From contig DASRQS010000130.1 of NCBI GenBank assembly GCA_035696365.1, positions 1 to 64,000 of the forward strand: 64,000 bases of DNA. Reading direction: 5' to 3'. Of this stretch, positions 1 to 7,045 are shown in pieces; within the stretch, counting starts at the first letter, position 1, and each line of letters opens with the position of its first letter. The DNA comes from JALYLC01 sp035696365 (lineage in GTDB: Bacteria; Actinomycetota; Thermoleophilia; Gaiellales; JALYLC01). Under the pieces are notes generated by a model. It made no database searches, had not been told where the DNA came from, and was given only the letters and a program-made list of their open reading frames with translations. Made by a program: the position numbers and the translations under genes.

Positions 1-103
1 CGTTGCGAATCTCCTCCCACAGCGCATGCGCAACATCACGCGCATCGATCAGCACCCGCTCATCCACCAACAGACCCGCCCCCCCGACCCTCGCCCTCCT
101 CAC
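1..103 (-). CDS. Partial hypothetical protein, possibly NYN/PIN-like (runs off left edge)
   Basis: Reading the minus strand from a GTG at 103 gives an open frame to the window edge, ending in VLIDARDVAHALWEEIRN. A hydrophobic strand followed by an aspartate (VLIDARDV) resembles the first strand of NYN/PIN nuclease domains, but only about 34 residues are visible. The frame stays open upstream, so the start is uncertain; a purine-rich GAGGAGGG stretch just inside the frame may mean a later start. It follows mrp in the same direction after a gap holding a hairpin. Function is a guess. Confidence 0.3.
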   Translation of the reverse strand, partial: MRRARVGGAGLLVDERVLIDARDVAHALWEEIRN

Positions 104-125
104 ACCACCTATCGGCGCCGAGAAC

Positions 126-143
126 GGGGGACTGGAGTCCCCC
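126..143. terminator. GGGGGAC-tgga-GTCCCCC hairpin downstream of mrp
   Basis: A perfect 7-bp inverted repeat with a 4-base loop lies between the mrp stop (202) and the next gene on the minus strand. There is no T tract, so it is either a weak terminator or a copy of a dispersed hairpin: the palindrome at 49562-49585 has the same GGGGGAC/GTCCCCC arms with a different centre. Confidence 0.45.
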
Positions 144-201
144 GCGCGGGGGAGGCCCCCCCGCTCACCCCAGTGAGCTTCAGCGAAGCCGGCGCTCCGT
201 C

Positions 202-1323
202 TCAGCCTCGCACTACGGCGAGGGGCGAGGAGATGCGCACGGGCCCGGCGGGCGCGGGCCCGGCGGCCGCGATGCGCTGAGCGATGGCCGCGATCGCCCG
301 GGACGAGGCGGCACCGGGATCCACGCTGAAGACCGGTGAGCCGTCGTCGCTGCCTGCTCGCAACGCCTCCTCGAGCGGAACCTCGCCCAGCAGCGGCACG
401 CCGAGCTGCTCGGCCAGCGCAGCTCCGCCGCCGCGCCCGAACGGATACGTGGCCTCGCCGCAGCAGGGGCAGGCGAGGCTCGACATGTTCTCGATCACGC
501 CGATCAGTGGCTGCCCGAGCTTCTCCACCATCTGAGCCGCACGCGAGGCGACGCGCTGGGCGGCGAGCTGCGGGGTCGTGACGAGCACGGCCTCCGAGCG
601 CGGGAGCAACTGCCCCAGCGAGAGGCCGACGTCGCCCGTTCCCGGCGGCATGTCGATCAGCAGATAGTCGAGCGGCCCCCAGTAGACGTCCGAGAGGAAC
701 TGCTCGAGCGCGCGGTGCAGCATGGGGCCGCGCCACACGACCGAGCCGCCGTCGTCGAGGAAGAACCCGATCGACATGACCTTGAGATCGTGCGCGACCG
801 GGGGGACGATCATCTTGTCGACGACGACCGGCCGCTGCTGGATGCCGAGCATGGCGGGGATCGAGTAGCCGTAGATGTCGGCGTCCACGACGCCCACCTC
901 GAGCCCGCGGGCGGCCAGTGCGAGCGCGAGATTGACTGTCAGGGACGACTTGCCGACGCCGCCCTTGCCCGAGGCCACGGCGATCACGCGCGTGCGCTCT
1001 TCGACCGCGATCGTGCGCTCATTCTCGCTGCGCCCGCCGCGCAACTGCGCCCGCAGGGCGGCCCGCTGCTCCTCATCCATGTGCGTGAAGCCGATGGACA
1101 CGGTGTCGACTCCGGGCACCGCCCCGACGTGCATCTGCACCTGCGCTTCGATGTTGGACTTCAGCGGGCAACCGGGCACCGTCAGCCGGATCGTGACGTG
1201 CACGTGGCTGCCATCCACGTCGACCGCGTCGACCATCCCGAGCTCGACCACGTTGCGCCGGATCTCGGGATCGATGACCAGCGCCAGCGCCGTCTTGAGC
1301 GCGTCGGGAGCAGGAGGGTTCAC
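202..1323 (-). CDS. mrp: Mrp/ApbC-type iron-sulfur cluster carrier P-loop ATPase
   Basis: The 373-residue protein has an N-terminal MIP18-like domain (about residues 8-85) and a MinD/ParA-type ATPase domain with the deviant Walker A KGGVGKSS at 120-127. Near residue 285 is a CPCC motif; the C-terminal cysteines of Mrp proteins bind a bridging Fe-S cluster. By family it loads and delivers Fe-S clusters in the cytoplasm. The GTG start at 1323 is supported by a TAGCAT hexamer exactly six bases upstream, which predicts a leaderless message. That hexamer begins with the TAG stop codon of the upstream inositol-phosphatase gene. Length and domain order match actinobacterial Mrp. Confidence 0.93.
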   Translation of the reverse strand: MNPPAPDALKTALALVIDPEIRRNVVELGMVDAVDVDGSHVHVTIRLTVPGCPLKSNIEAQVQMHVGAVPGVDTVSIGFTHMDEEQRAALRAQLRGGRSENERTIAVEERTRVIAVASGKGGVGKSSLTVNLALALAARGLEVGVVDADIYGYSIPAMLGIQQRPVVVDKMIVPPVAHDLKVMSIGFFLDDGGSVVWRGPMLHRALEQFLSDVYWGPLDYLLIDMPPGTGDVGLSLGQLLPRSEAVLVTTPQLAAQRVASRAAQMVEKLGQPLIGVIENMSSLACPCCGEATYPFGRGGGAALAEQLGVPLLGEVPLEEALRAGSDDGSPVFSVDPGAASSRAIAAIAQRIAAAGPAPAGPVRISSPLAVVRG

Positions 1324-1329
1324 GACGAC

Positions 1330-1335
1330 ATGCTA
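1330..1335 (-). promoter_or_regulatory. -10 element TAGCAT for leaderless mrp, overlapping a TAG stop codon
   Basis: Minus-strand TAGCAT ends six bases before the GTG of mrp. Its first three bases are the TAG stop codon of the upstream gene (1333-1335). Confidence 0.5.
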
Positions 1336-2175
1336 CCCGCGATGCGTGGCTGATCCGATGCCGAGCAGCGCTGCGACGTGCGCCACGGCACGGTCGTCGC
1401 GCGCGGCGACGATGCGCGAGCGTCCCTCGAGGTCGAGCGGCGCATCGCCGAACGGCCCCGGCGCGTCGGGCAGCGCGACGACCGAGCCGGCCTCGCCCAC
1501 CATCAGCTGCCCCGCCGCGATGTCGATCGAGCGGGCGCCACGCGGGCGCAGGCTCGCGACGGCGTCCAGCCGGCCGTCGGCCAGGTGGCAGAGCGCGAGC
1601 GCGAGCGAGCCGAGCACGCGAATGCGCTCGGCGGCTCCGGTCATCGCCGCTGCCGCGGGCACGAGATGCTCGGGCCGTGTGGCCTCGAGCGCGACGAGCT
1701 GCAGCCGCTCGAGCGGGCGCATCCCGCCGAGGGGCACGCCGTTCACCGTGGCGCCCTTGCCGCGCCGGGCGATCCACTCCTCGCCGTTGCCGAGGTCGTA
1801 GACGTAGCCAAGCACGACATCGGCCATCGCGGGGCCGTCCGCGACGGCGACCGAGAGTGCGTAGAGCGGCAGGCCGCGCTTCGCGTTGAGACTGCCGTCG
1901 ACGGGGTCGATGACGACGCGCCAGCCGCCCCCGTCGCCGTAGGAGCGCTCGCCGATCTCCTCGGAGACGACGGTGAACGCCTCGCCTCCCGCCGCGAGGC
2001 GGTCGAGCACGGCGAACGCCGCGTCCTCGGCGGCCCGGTCGATCTCCACGGTCAGATCGCCGCCGGCGCCGCGTCCGAGCTCGAGCGCGCGCCGTGCGCG
2101 CGGCACCGCGCCAACGGCCGCGACCACGCCGTCGCGCATCGCGCGGCAGGCCTCGAGCCAGCGCTCGGGCGTCAC
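1333..2175 (-). CDS. Inositol monophosphatase-family phosphatase
   Basis: The 280-residue protein has the metal-binding signature of the IMPase/FBPase superfamily: SEEIGERSYGDGGGWRVVID begins the core and VIDPVDGSLNAKRGLPLYA carries the DPxDGSxN metal site. It probably dephosphorylates a sugar or inositol phosphate; the substrate (myo-inositol-1-phosphate, fructose-1,6-bisphosphate or PAP) cannot be read from sequence. The GTG start overlaps the stop of the DUF1015 gene by four bases (GTGA), so the two are translationally coupled. The second IMPase-family gene in the window (17346-18140) is a distinct paralogue. Confidence 0.82.
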   Translation of the reverse strand: MTPERWLEACRAMRDGVVAAVGAVPRARRALELGRGAGGDLTVEIDRAAEDAAFAVLDRLAAGGEAFTVVSEEIGERSYGDGGGWRVVIDPVDGSLNAKRGLPLYALSVAVADGPAMADVVLGYVYDLGNGEEWIARRGKGATVNGVPLGGMRPLERLQLVALEATRPEHLVPAAAAMTGAAERIRVLGSLALALCHLADGRLDAVASLRPRGARSIDIAAGQLMVGEAGSVVALPDAPGPFGDAPLDLEGRSRIVAARDDRAVAHVAALLGIGSATHRG

Positions 2176-3458
2176 GGCTCGAACGGATCGAGCTGGTTGA
2201 AGACCATCCCGTCGAGGATCTTCGGGAAGAAGAACGTGGATTTGGGCGGCATGGTCTGGCCGGCTTCGGCGACCGCCTCGACGTCGGACACGCTGGGAGC
2301 AGGCACCAGCAGGGCGATGGCGGTGCGCGGCGGAGCGGCGTCGACGAGCGCGGCGGCGGAGGCGGCGCCCTGCCGATAGGCGATGCGATCGGTGGTCGCG
2401 ACCGCATCGGCATCGAGCCCGAGAATGTCCCGCAGCACGAGCGTTCCGACGACGACGACGTCGAGCGCCGTCGGGGCCTCACCGCGCAGGCGAGCGTGCA
2501 GCGGGGGCCTGCCGTCCCCGCGCACGAGGCCGAACGTGTGCGAGCCCCGCGACGGCGCCACGATGCGCCGCTCGAGCGCTTCCACGTCCGGGATCTCCTC
2601 GATCTCCCAGTGCTCGGCCAGCAGCTCGGGGAGGCGCTCCCAGAGCTCGGGGCTCAGGCCGCTGACCACCCGGTGCGTCGGGAAGAGGACGAGCCCGGGA
2701 TCGTGGCGGTTGGTGAGATACACGGGCGCGAAGTCGTAGGCCAACAGATCGGAGGGGTCACCGTCTGCGGCGCGGCGCTCGTCCCGGTAGGCGAGCGCCG
2801 TCTCGTAGCGGTGGTGTCCGTCGATGATCGTGAGCGGCCGGCTGCCGACGACGTCGCTCGCGATGCTCAGCGGAGCGTCCTCGCAGACGCGCCAGAGCCG
2901 GTGCGACGTGCCCTCCTCGTCAGTGGTCTCGAAGATCGGCTCGCGAGCGGCGACGAGCGGCTCGAAGACCGAGCTGATCTGGCGCGAGGGATCCCCGTAG
3001 GCCATGAAGATCGGCGAGAGGTTTGCGCGCACCGCACGCAGCACGGCGAGTCGCCCCGCCTTGGGAGCCTCGAGCGTGCGCTCGTGGCGGCGGATCCTGC
3101 CGGGTGCGTACGGCTCCAGCCGCAGCGCGGCGATCAGGCCGGCGCGCCGCCGCCGCACGCCGTCGGGCCCGCGGGCATGCTGCTCCAGCCAGTACATGCA
3201 GGGCCGCGGCTCGCGCACCACGACGCCCTCACGGCGCCAGGCGGCGAACGTATCCCCGGCCTCGCGCTCCGCTCCGGGCTCCGGCAGGATCAGATGCACG
3301 ACGTTATAGGGACTGCGCGCGAGCAGCCGGTCGCGCAGGTCGTCGTCGATGACGTCGTAGGGCGGCGACACCACGTCGGCCAGGAGCACGCGGTCGGCGG
3401 CGTAGTGCAGGGCGTGGAACGGCCGGATCTCGACGCGCGCTGGCACTGGCCCCGACAC
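2172..3458 (-). CDS. DUF1015 family protein
   Basis: The 428-residue protein starts with VEIRPFHALHYAADRVLLAD and has SPPYDVIDDDLRDRLLARSP and IDGHHRYETALAYRDER, hallmarks of DUF1015, a conserved family of unknown function in the SerC/ParB-like neighbourhood of many bacteria. The frame is open further upstream, but GTG at 3458 is preferred: TACCCT lies seven bases before it, a leaderless spacing repeated across the window, and the longer version would overlap the divergent yhaM-like gene. It is first in an operon with the IMPase-family gene. The biochemical role is not known to me. Confidence 0.82.
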   Translation of the reverse strand: MSGPVPARVEIRPFHALHYAADRVLLADVVSPPYDVIDDDLRDRLLARSPYNVVHLILPEPGAEREAGDTFAAWRREGVVVREPRPCMYWLEQHARGPDGVRRRRAGLIAALRLEPYAPGRIRRHERTLEAPKAGRLAVLRAVRANLSPIFMAYGDPSRQISSVFEPLVAAREPIFETTDEEGTSHRLWRVCEDAPLSIASDVVGSRPLTIIDGHHRYETALAYRDERRAADGDPSDLLAYDFAPVYLTNRHDPGLVLFPTHRVVSGLSPELWERLPELLAEHWEIEEIPDVEALERRIVAPSRGSHTFGLVRGDGRPPLHARLRGEAPTALDVVVVGTLVLRDILGLDADAVATTDRIAYRQGAASAAALVDAAPPRTAIALLVPAPSVSDVEAVAEAGQTMPPKSTFFFPKILDGMVFNQLDPFEP

Positions 3459-3519
3459 GTCGGGGAGGGTAGCCCGGATGTACCCTGCCCGCGCAGGACG
3501 AGCCGTGCGCCGGCCGCCG

Positions 3520-3525
3520 TATACT
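3520..3525 (+). promoter_or_regulatory. -10 element TATACT for leaderless yhaM-like gene
   Basis: TATACT ends seven bases before the ATG at 3533. No Shine-Dalgarno sequence could fit downstream of its expected transcription start. Confidence 0.5.
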
Positions 3526-3532
3526 CGGCGGA

Positions 3533-4396
3533 ATGGCCGGTGGCACGCTCGTGCGCGAGCTCGCGGCGGGCGCGCTCGTGGACGCGACCTTCGCGGTGTC
3601 GCGCAAGGAGCGGCGCACGCGCCGCGACGGACGCCCATTTCTCGATCTCGAGCTCACCGACAAGAGCGGGCGGGTGCGCGCACGCGTGTGGGACGGCGTC
3701 CCGGTGCTGGAGCAGCGGTTCGCCGTCGGCGACACGGTGCGGGTGCTCGGGCGCGTGGGCGAGTACGCCGGCCGCGTCGAACTCGAGGTGCGCGACGTTG
3801 AGCGAGTCGAGCCCGGCGACCCGGCCGAGTTCGTGCCCGGCGCGCGGCGCGACATCGACGATCTCGACGGCTACGTCGACTTCCTCATGCTCGAGATCTA
3901 CCACGACGGGCTGCGCGCGCTGTGCGAGACGGTGCTGGGCGAGCCCGGCTATCGCGAGCGGTTTCGTACGGCGCCCGCGACCGAGAACGGCCATCACTCC
4001 TACGCCGGCGGCCTGGCGGAGCACACGGTCGCGGTCGCGGCGCTCTGCCGCGAGACGGCGCAGCTGCATCCGCGCCTGAACGCCGATCTGCTCACGGCAG
4101 CGGCGCTCCTGCACGACTGCGGCTGCGTGGACGCGTTCGTGAGCGGCGCCGTGATCCTGCCCAGCGAGCGCGGCGCGCTGCTCGGCCACGTGCACCTCGG
4201 CCTCGCGCGCATCGAGCGGGCGGGCACGCGCGCGCGCATCGACGAGGCCAGGCTCCAGCCGCTGCTGGGGGCCGTCGCCTCGCATCACGGCCCGCCCGAG
4301 GGCCGGCGCTTCCCGAGTCCCGAGGCGGTCGCGCTGCATGCCGCGAACGCGCTCGACGCTCGCGTCAGCGACGCGCTCCGCTCACCGGCGGGCTAG
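3533..4396 (+). CDS. OB-fold plus HD-domain 3'-5' exoribonuclease, YhaM-like
   Basis: The 287-residue protein has an N-terminal OB-fold (about residues 10-95; FLDLELTDKSGRVRARVWDG) and an HD phosphohydrolase domain with HHSYAGGLAEHT, then LLHDCG (HD pair) and ASHHG. This is the YhaM architecture, a cytoplasmic 3'-5' exonuclease acting on RNA and some DNA. The canonical HDIGK is HDCGC here, but the metal-binding HD pair is kept. TATACT seven bases before the ATG predicts leaderless translation. Its TAG stop shares the CTAG tetranucleotide (4393-4396) with the convergent ychF stop. Confidence 0.8.
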   Translation: MAGGTLVRELAAGALVDATFAVSRKERRTRRDGRPFLDLELTDKSGRVRARVWDGVPVLEQRFAVGDTVRVLGRVGEYAGRVELEVRDVERVEPGDPAEFVPGARRDIDDLDGYVDFLMLEIYHDGLRALCETVLGEPGYRERFRTAPATENGHHSYAGGLAEHTVAVAALCRETAQLHPRLNADLLTAAALLHDCGCVDAFVSGAVILPSERGALLGHVHLGLARIERAGTRARIDEARLQPLLGAVASHHGPPEGRRFPSPEAVALHAANALDARVSDALRSPAG

Positions 4397-5472
4397 ACGT
4401 TGAAGCGGATGTTGAGCACGTCGCCGTCGACGACGACGTAGTCCTTGCCCTCGACCCGCTGGACGCCGCGTTTCTGGGCCTCGGTGTGCGAGCCGGCGGC
4501 GACCAGGTCGTCCCAGCGGATCACCTCGGCGCGGATGAACCCCCGGGCGATGTCGGAGTGGATCTTGCCCGCAGCCTCGACCGCGGTGGCGCCTTCGCGC
4601 ACCGGCCAGGCGCGCGCCTCGATCGGACCGGCCGTGAAGAAAGTGATCAGGCCGAGCGTGCGGAAGCATGCGCGCGCGAGGCGCGGCATGCCTGGCTCGT
4701 CCAGGCCGAGATCGGCCAGGAAGGCCGTGCGATCGGCGGGATCCTCGAGCTCGGCCAGCTCGGCCTCGAAGCGGGCCGCGACGGCCACGACCTCGGCGCC
4801 CCGCTCCGCAGCGTAGGCGGTCAGCGCCGCGACGCGCTCCGGCTCGCCCGCCTCGCTCACGTTCGCGACGTAGATCACGGGCTTGGTGGTCAGCAGGTCG
4901 AGGCCCTCGGGAATCTCGCAGTCGAGGGTGCGCGCCGGCAGCCCCTCGTCGAGGTGCGCGGCCAGGCGCTCGAGCACGACGAGCTCGGCTCGGGCGCTCT
5001 TCTCGCCCACGCGGGCTGCGCGCTCCGTGCGTTCGCGCCGCCGCGTGACGAGCACCTGATCCGAGAGCAGGAGCTCGAAGTCGACGGCCTCGGCGTCGAG
5101 CACGGGATCGATGCGCCCGTCGGGGTGCGAGACGGCCTCGTCGTCGAAGACGCGCACGACGTGCGCCAGGGCGTGGGTCGCACGCAGGTGGCCAAGGTAC
5201 TCGCCGCCCAGTCCCCCGTCCCGGGCACCGCTGCCGCGCACGAGCCCGGAGACGTCGGAGAACTGCACCGTGGCCGGCACCTGCTCGCGCGCCGACACGG
5301 CCGCGGCAAGGGCGGCGATGCGCCCGTCCGGAACCGCGGCGATACCGACGTTCGCCGAGGCCTGAACCGCGGCGTAACTCGTGATCTCCGCATGCGACTC
5401 GGTGAGCGCGTTGAAGAGCGAGGTCTTGCCCGAGTTGGGCAGGCCCACGATGCCGACTTCGAGACTCGCCAT
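4393..5472 (-). CDS. ychF: Ribosome-binding ATPase YchF/OLA1
   Basis: The 359-residue protein begins MASLEVGIVGLPNSGKTSLF with the Obg-like P-loop GLPNSGKTS. It has the NVSE motif (YVANVSEAGE) used for ATP preference in the YchF family, and the TGS-like C-terminus (GWDDLV-type segment IRWDDLVAAGSHTEA and DVLNIRFNV). YchF binds ribosomes and hydrolyses ATP. The ATG at 5472 overlaps the TGA of the PAP2 gene by one base (TGATG). An in-frame extension upstream is open but overlaps PAP2 and has no family similarity. Its stop is shared with the convergent gene through CTAG. Confidence 0.95.
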   Translation of the reverse strand: MASLEVGIVGLPNSGKTSLFNALTESHAEITSYAAVQASANVGIAAVPDGRIAALAAAVSAREQVPATVQFSDVSGLVRGSGARDGGLGGEYLGHLRATHALAHVVRVFDDEAVSHPDGRIDPVLDAEAVDFELLLSDQVLVTRRRERTERAARVGEKSARAELVVLERLAAHLDEGLPARTLDCEIPEGLDLLTTKPVIYVANVSEAGEPERVAALTAYAAERGAEVVAVAARFEAELAELEDPADRTAFLADLGLDEPGMPRLARACFRTLGLITFFTAGPIEARAWPVREGATAVEAAGKIHSDIARGFIRAEVIRWDDLVAAGSHTEAQKRGVQRVEGKDYVVVDGDVLNIRFNV

Positions 5473-5939
5473 CAGCCGGCCAGCAGCGCGAAGACCGCGC
5501 CCACGCAGGCACCGACGGCCAGACCCGCGACCACGTCGGAGACGTGGTGGACGGCGAGGTAGACGCGAGAGGCAGCCATCAGGACGGCCAGGGTAGCGAA
5601 CAGCGGCCAGAAGGCCGGTGCATAGACCGAGAGCGCGATCGCCCCTGCGCCGGCCATGGCGGCGTGGCTCGACGGGAAGGACGGGCTGGCCGGGGCCACG
5701 ATCAGCGGCGGGCGCCCGCGGCGCTCGAGCGGGCGCGCGCGCCGTACGACGCGCTTGAGCACGTAGTTGAGGCCAAGCGTCAGCCAGACGACGCCCGCCA
5801 CGAGCGGGACGGCCCACCAGCGCTGCGTCCCTATGGCGACCGCAACGGCGCCCACCACCCACAGCAACCCGCGGTTGCCGAGCGCCGAGTAGTCGATCAC
5901 GACGCGATCGAGCACCCGCCGGCGCCGGGCGGCCGACAC
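5472..5939 (-). CDS. PAP2-family membrane phosphatase
   Basis: This 155-residue protein shows the three PAP2 signature blocks: KRVVRRARP, PSFPSSH and SRVYLAVHHVSDV, with the catalytic histidines in the last two. Several hydrophobic stretches around them indicate a small integral membrane protein. Family members dephosphorylate lipid phosphates such as phosphatidic acid or undecaprenyl pyrophosphate. It is short, consistent with the minimal bacterial PAP2 type. It lies in the methylmalonyl-CoA epimerase-ychF gene string; nothing there identifies the lipid substrate. Confidence 0.82.
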   Translation of the reverse strand: MSAARRRRVLDRVVIDYSALGNRGLLWVVGAVAVAIGTQRWWAVPLVAGVVWLTLGLNYVLKRVVRRARPLERRGRPPLIVAPASPSFPSSHAAMAGAGAIALSVYAPAFWPLFATLAVLMAASRVYLAVHHVSDVVAGLAVGACVGAVFALLAG

Positions 5940-5944
5940 CCGGC

Positions 5945-6172
5945 CTACGAGCTGAAGCCGGCGCCCCGGCGACGCGGCACGACACGCACGGCGTAGGCGA
6001 CATCGTCGACGCGCACCCAGATGCGGCGCTCGTCGTGCTCGATGTCCACGGTACCCGTGCCCGCCGCAAGGGCGGTCTCGACGCGGGCCCAGTCCTCGCT
6101 GCTGGCCTCGCCCGCGACCGTGCCGCCGCCGCGGAAGCCGAGCTCGAATTTCACGCTGTGGTCGTCCATCAC
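5945..6172 (-). CDS. Small conserved-looking hypothetical protein
   Basis: About 75 residues, starting VMDDHSVKFELGF. The start is GTG at 6172 or the adjacent ATG at 6169; both overlap the upstream epimerase stop (GTGATG). The C-terminal half (DIEHDERRIWVRVDDVAYAV) looks like a small beta-rich fold, in the style of actinobacterial DUF3107-type proteins, but I cannot assign it to a family. It sits between the epimerase and PAP2 genes with a 5-bp gap to PAP2, so it is probably cotranscribed. Confidence 0.6.
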   Translation of the reverse strand: MMDDHSVKFELGFRGGGTVAGEASSEDWARVETALAAGTGTVDIEHDERRIWVRVDDVAYAVRVVPRRRGAGFSS

Positions 6173-6588
6173 GCCTCCGTCACGGTCGTCGCCTGCACCA
6201 GCTCGCTCAGCACCCCGCCGAGCGACTCGTGGTGCACGAATGCCACTGCTCCGTAGATGCCCGTCCGCGGCTGCTCGTCGATCAGCGTGGCCCCGGCAGC
6301 GCGCAGGTGGGCCAGCGCCGCCGGCAGATCGTCCACGCCGAAGGCGAGGTGGTGCATCCCCTCGCCCCGCCGGGCGATGAAGCGCCCGACCGGCGTGTCC
6401 TCGGCGAGCGGTGCCAGCAGCTCCACGCGGCCGCTCTCGCCCATGAGCAGCGCGAGCGCCTCGACGCCCTGCTCCTCGACCCGCTCACGCGCCTCGACGC
6501 GGGCCCCGAAGAGCCGTTCGTAGCGGGCGAGCGCGGCCTCGAGGTCGCGTACGGCGACGCCGACGTGGTGGATGCCGAGTGCAGACAC
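6169..6588 (-). CDS. mce: Methylmalonyl-CoA epimerase (VOC superfamily)
   Basis: The 139-residue protein begins VSALGIHHVGVAVRDLEAAL and continues with the second VOC repeat (GMHHLAFGVDDLPAALAHLR). Metal ligands are His in IHHVG, His in MHHLAF and Glu near the C-terminus (GVLSELVQ). It would interconvert (R)- and (S)-methylmalonyl-CoA for propionate and branched-chain metabolism. The frame is open farther upstream, but GTG at 6588 fits the family start. First gene of a probable epimerase-hypothetical-PAP2-ychF operon. No mutase subunit is visible nearby. Confidence 0.82.
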   Translation of the reverse strand: MSALGIHHVGVAVRDLEAALARYERLFGARVEARERVEEQGVEALALLMGESGRVELLAPLAEDTPVGRFIARRGEGMHHLAFGVDDLPAALAHLRAAGATLIDEQPRTGIYGAVAFVHHESLGGVLSELVQATTVTEA

Positions 6589-6670
6589 GCCCGGATGGTG
6601 CCACGGCGCCCGCGCCGGGGCAGCAGCGGTGCAATCATGCACTCCGAATCCACCCACTGGGGAGGCACAC

Positions 6671-7045
6671 ATGGGCCTGTTCGACAAGGTCAAAGACGAG
6701 GCGTCGGACGTCCTCGAGACGGTCAAGGGAGCTGCTCACACGCAGCAGCTGAAGCTTCATCTGCGCAAGCACGACGGTGAGCTCGATGAAGCCCACGCCG
6801 CGTTCGGGGCGGCCGCGTTCGACCTCTTCGAGGCAGGCACGCTCTCGTCGAGCAGCGATCTCGCCGCGCCGGCAGCGCGCGTACGCGACGCGCGCGCAGC
6901 GGTCGAGGCCAAGAAGGCCGAGATTGCGACAAGTGCCGCCGACGACTCGGACGGCTCGAACGGAGCGGGCGGAGCCGCGGGCGGAGCGGGCGGAGCCGGC
7001 GAAGCGGGCGGAGCCGCGGGCGGAGCCGGCGGAGCGGGCGCCTAG
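6671..7045 (+). CDS. Small alpha-helical protein with Gly/Ala-rich tail
   Basis: The 124-residue protein has a charged helical body (MGLFDKVKDEASDVLETVKG) and a low-complexity Gly/Ala tail over the last 30 residues, encoded by imperfect GGAGCGGGC-type repeats at about 6964-7043. A clear GGAGG Shine-Dalgarno at 6661-6665 fixes the ATG. The N-terminal MGLFDKVK is seen at the start of various small stress or phage-shock-like coiled-coil proteins, but I do not recognise a function. Its TAG stop shares CTAG (7042-7045) with the convergent FtsH-like gene. Confidence 0.65.
   Translation: MGLFDKVKDEASDVLETVKGAAHTQQLKLHLRKHDGELDEAHAAFGAAAFDLFEAGTLSSSSDLAAPAARVRDARAAVEAKKAEIATSAADDSDGSNGAGGAAGGAGGAGEAGGAAGGAGGAGA

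Noticed and set aside
26..280. Plus-strand open frame at the left edge
   Set aside because: Overlaps the minus-strand mrp end and a hairpin; composition is low complexity and the minus-strand partial frame looks more protein-like.
2094..4079. Very long plus-strand open frame (about 660 codons)
   Set aside because: It is the antisense shadow of DUF1015 and then a frameshifted reading of the YhaM-like gene; stop codons are simply rare at this GC content.
5473..6069. Long N-terminal extension of YchF
   Set aside because: The extra 200 codons overlap the PAP2 gene in another frame, and the family begins with MASLEVGIVGLPNSGKT at 5472.
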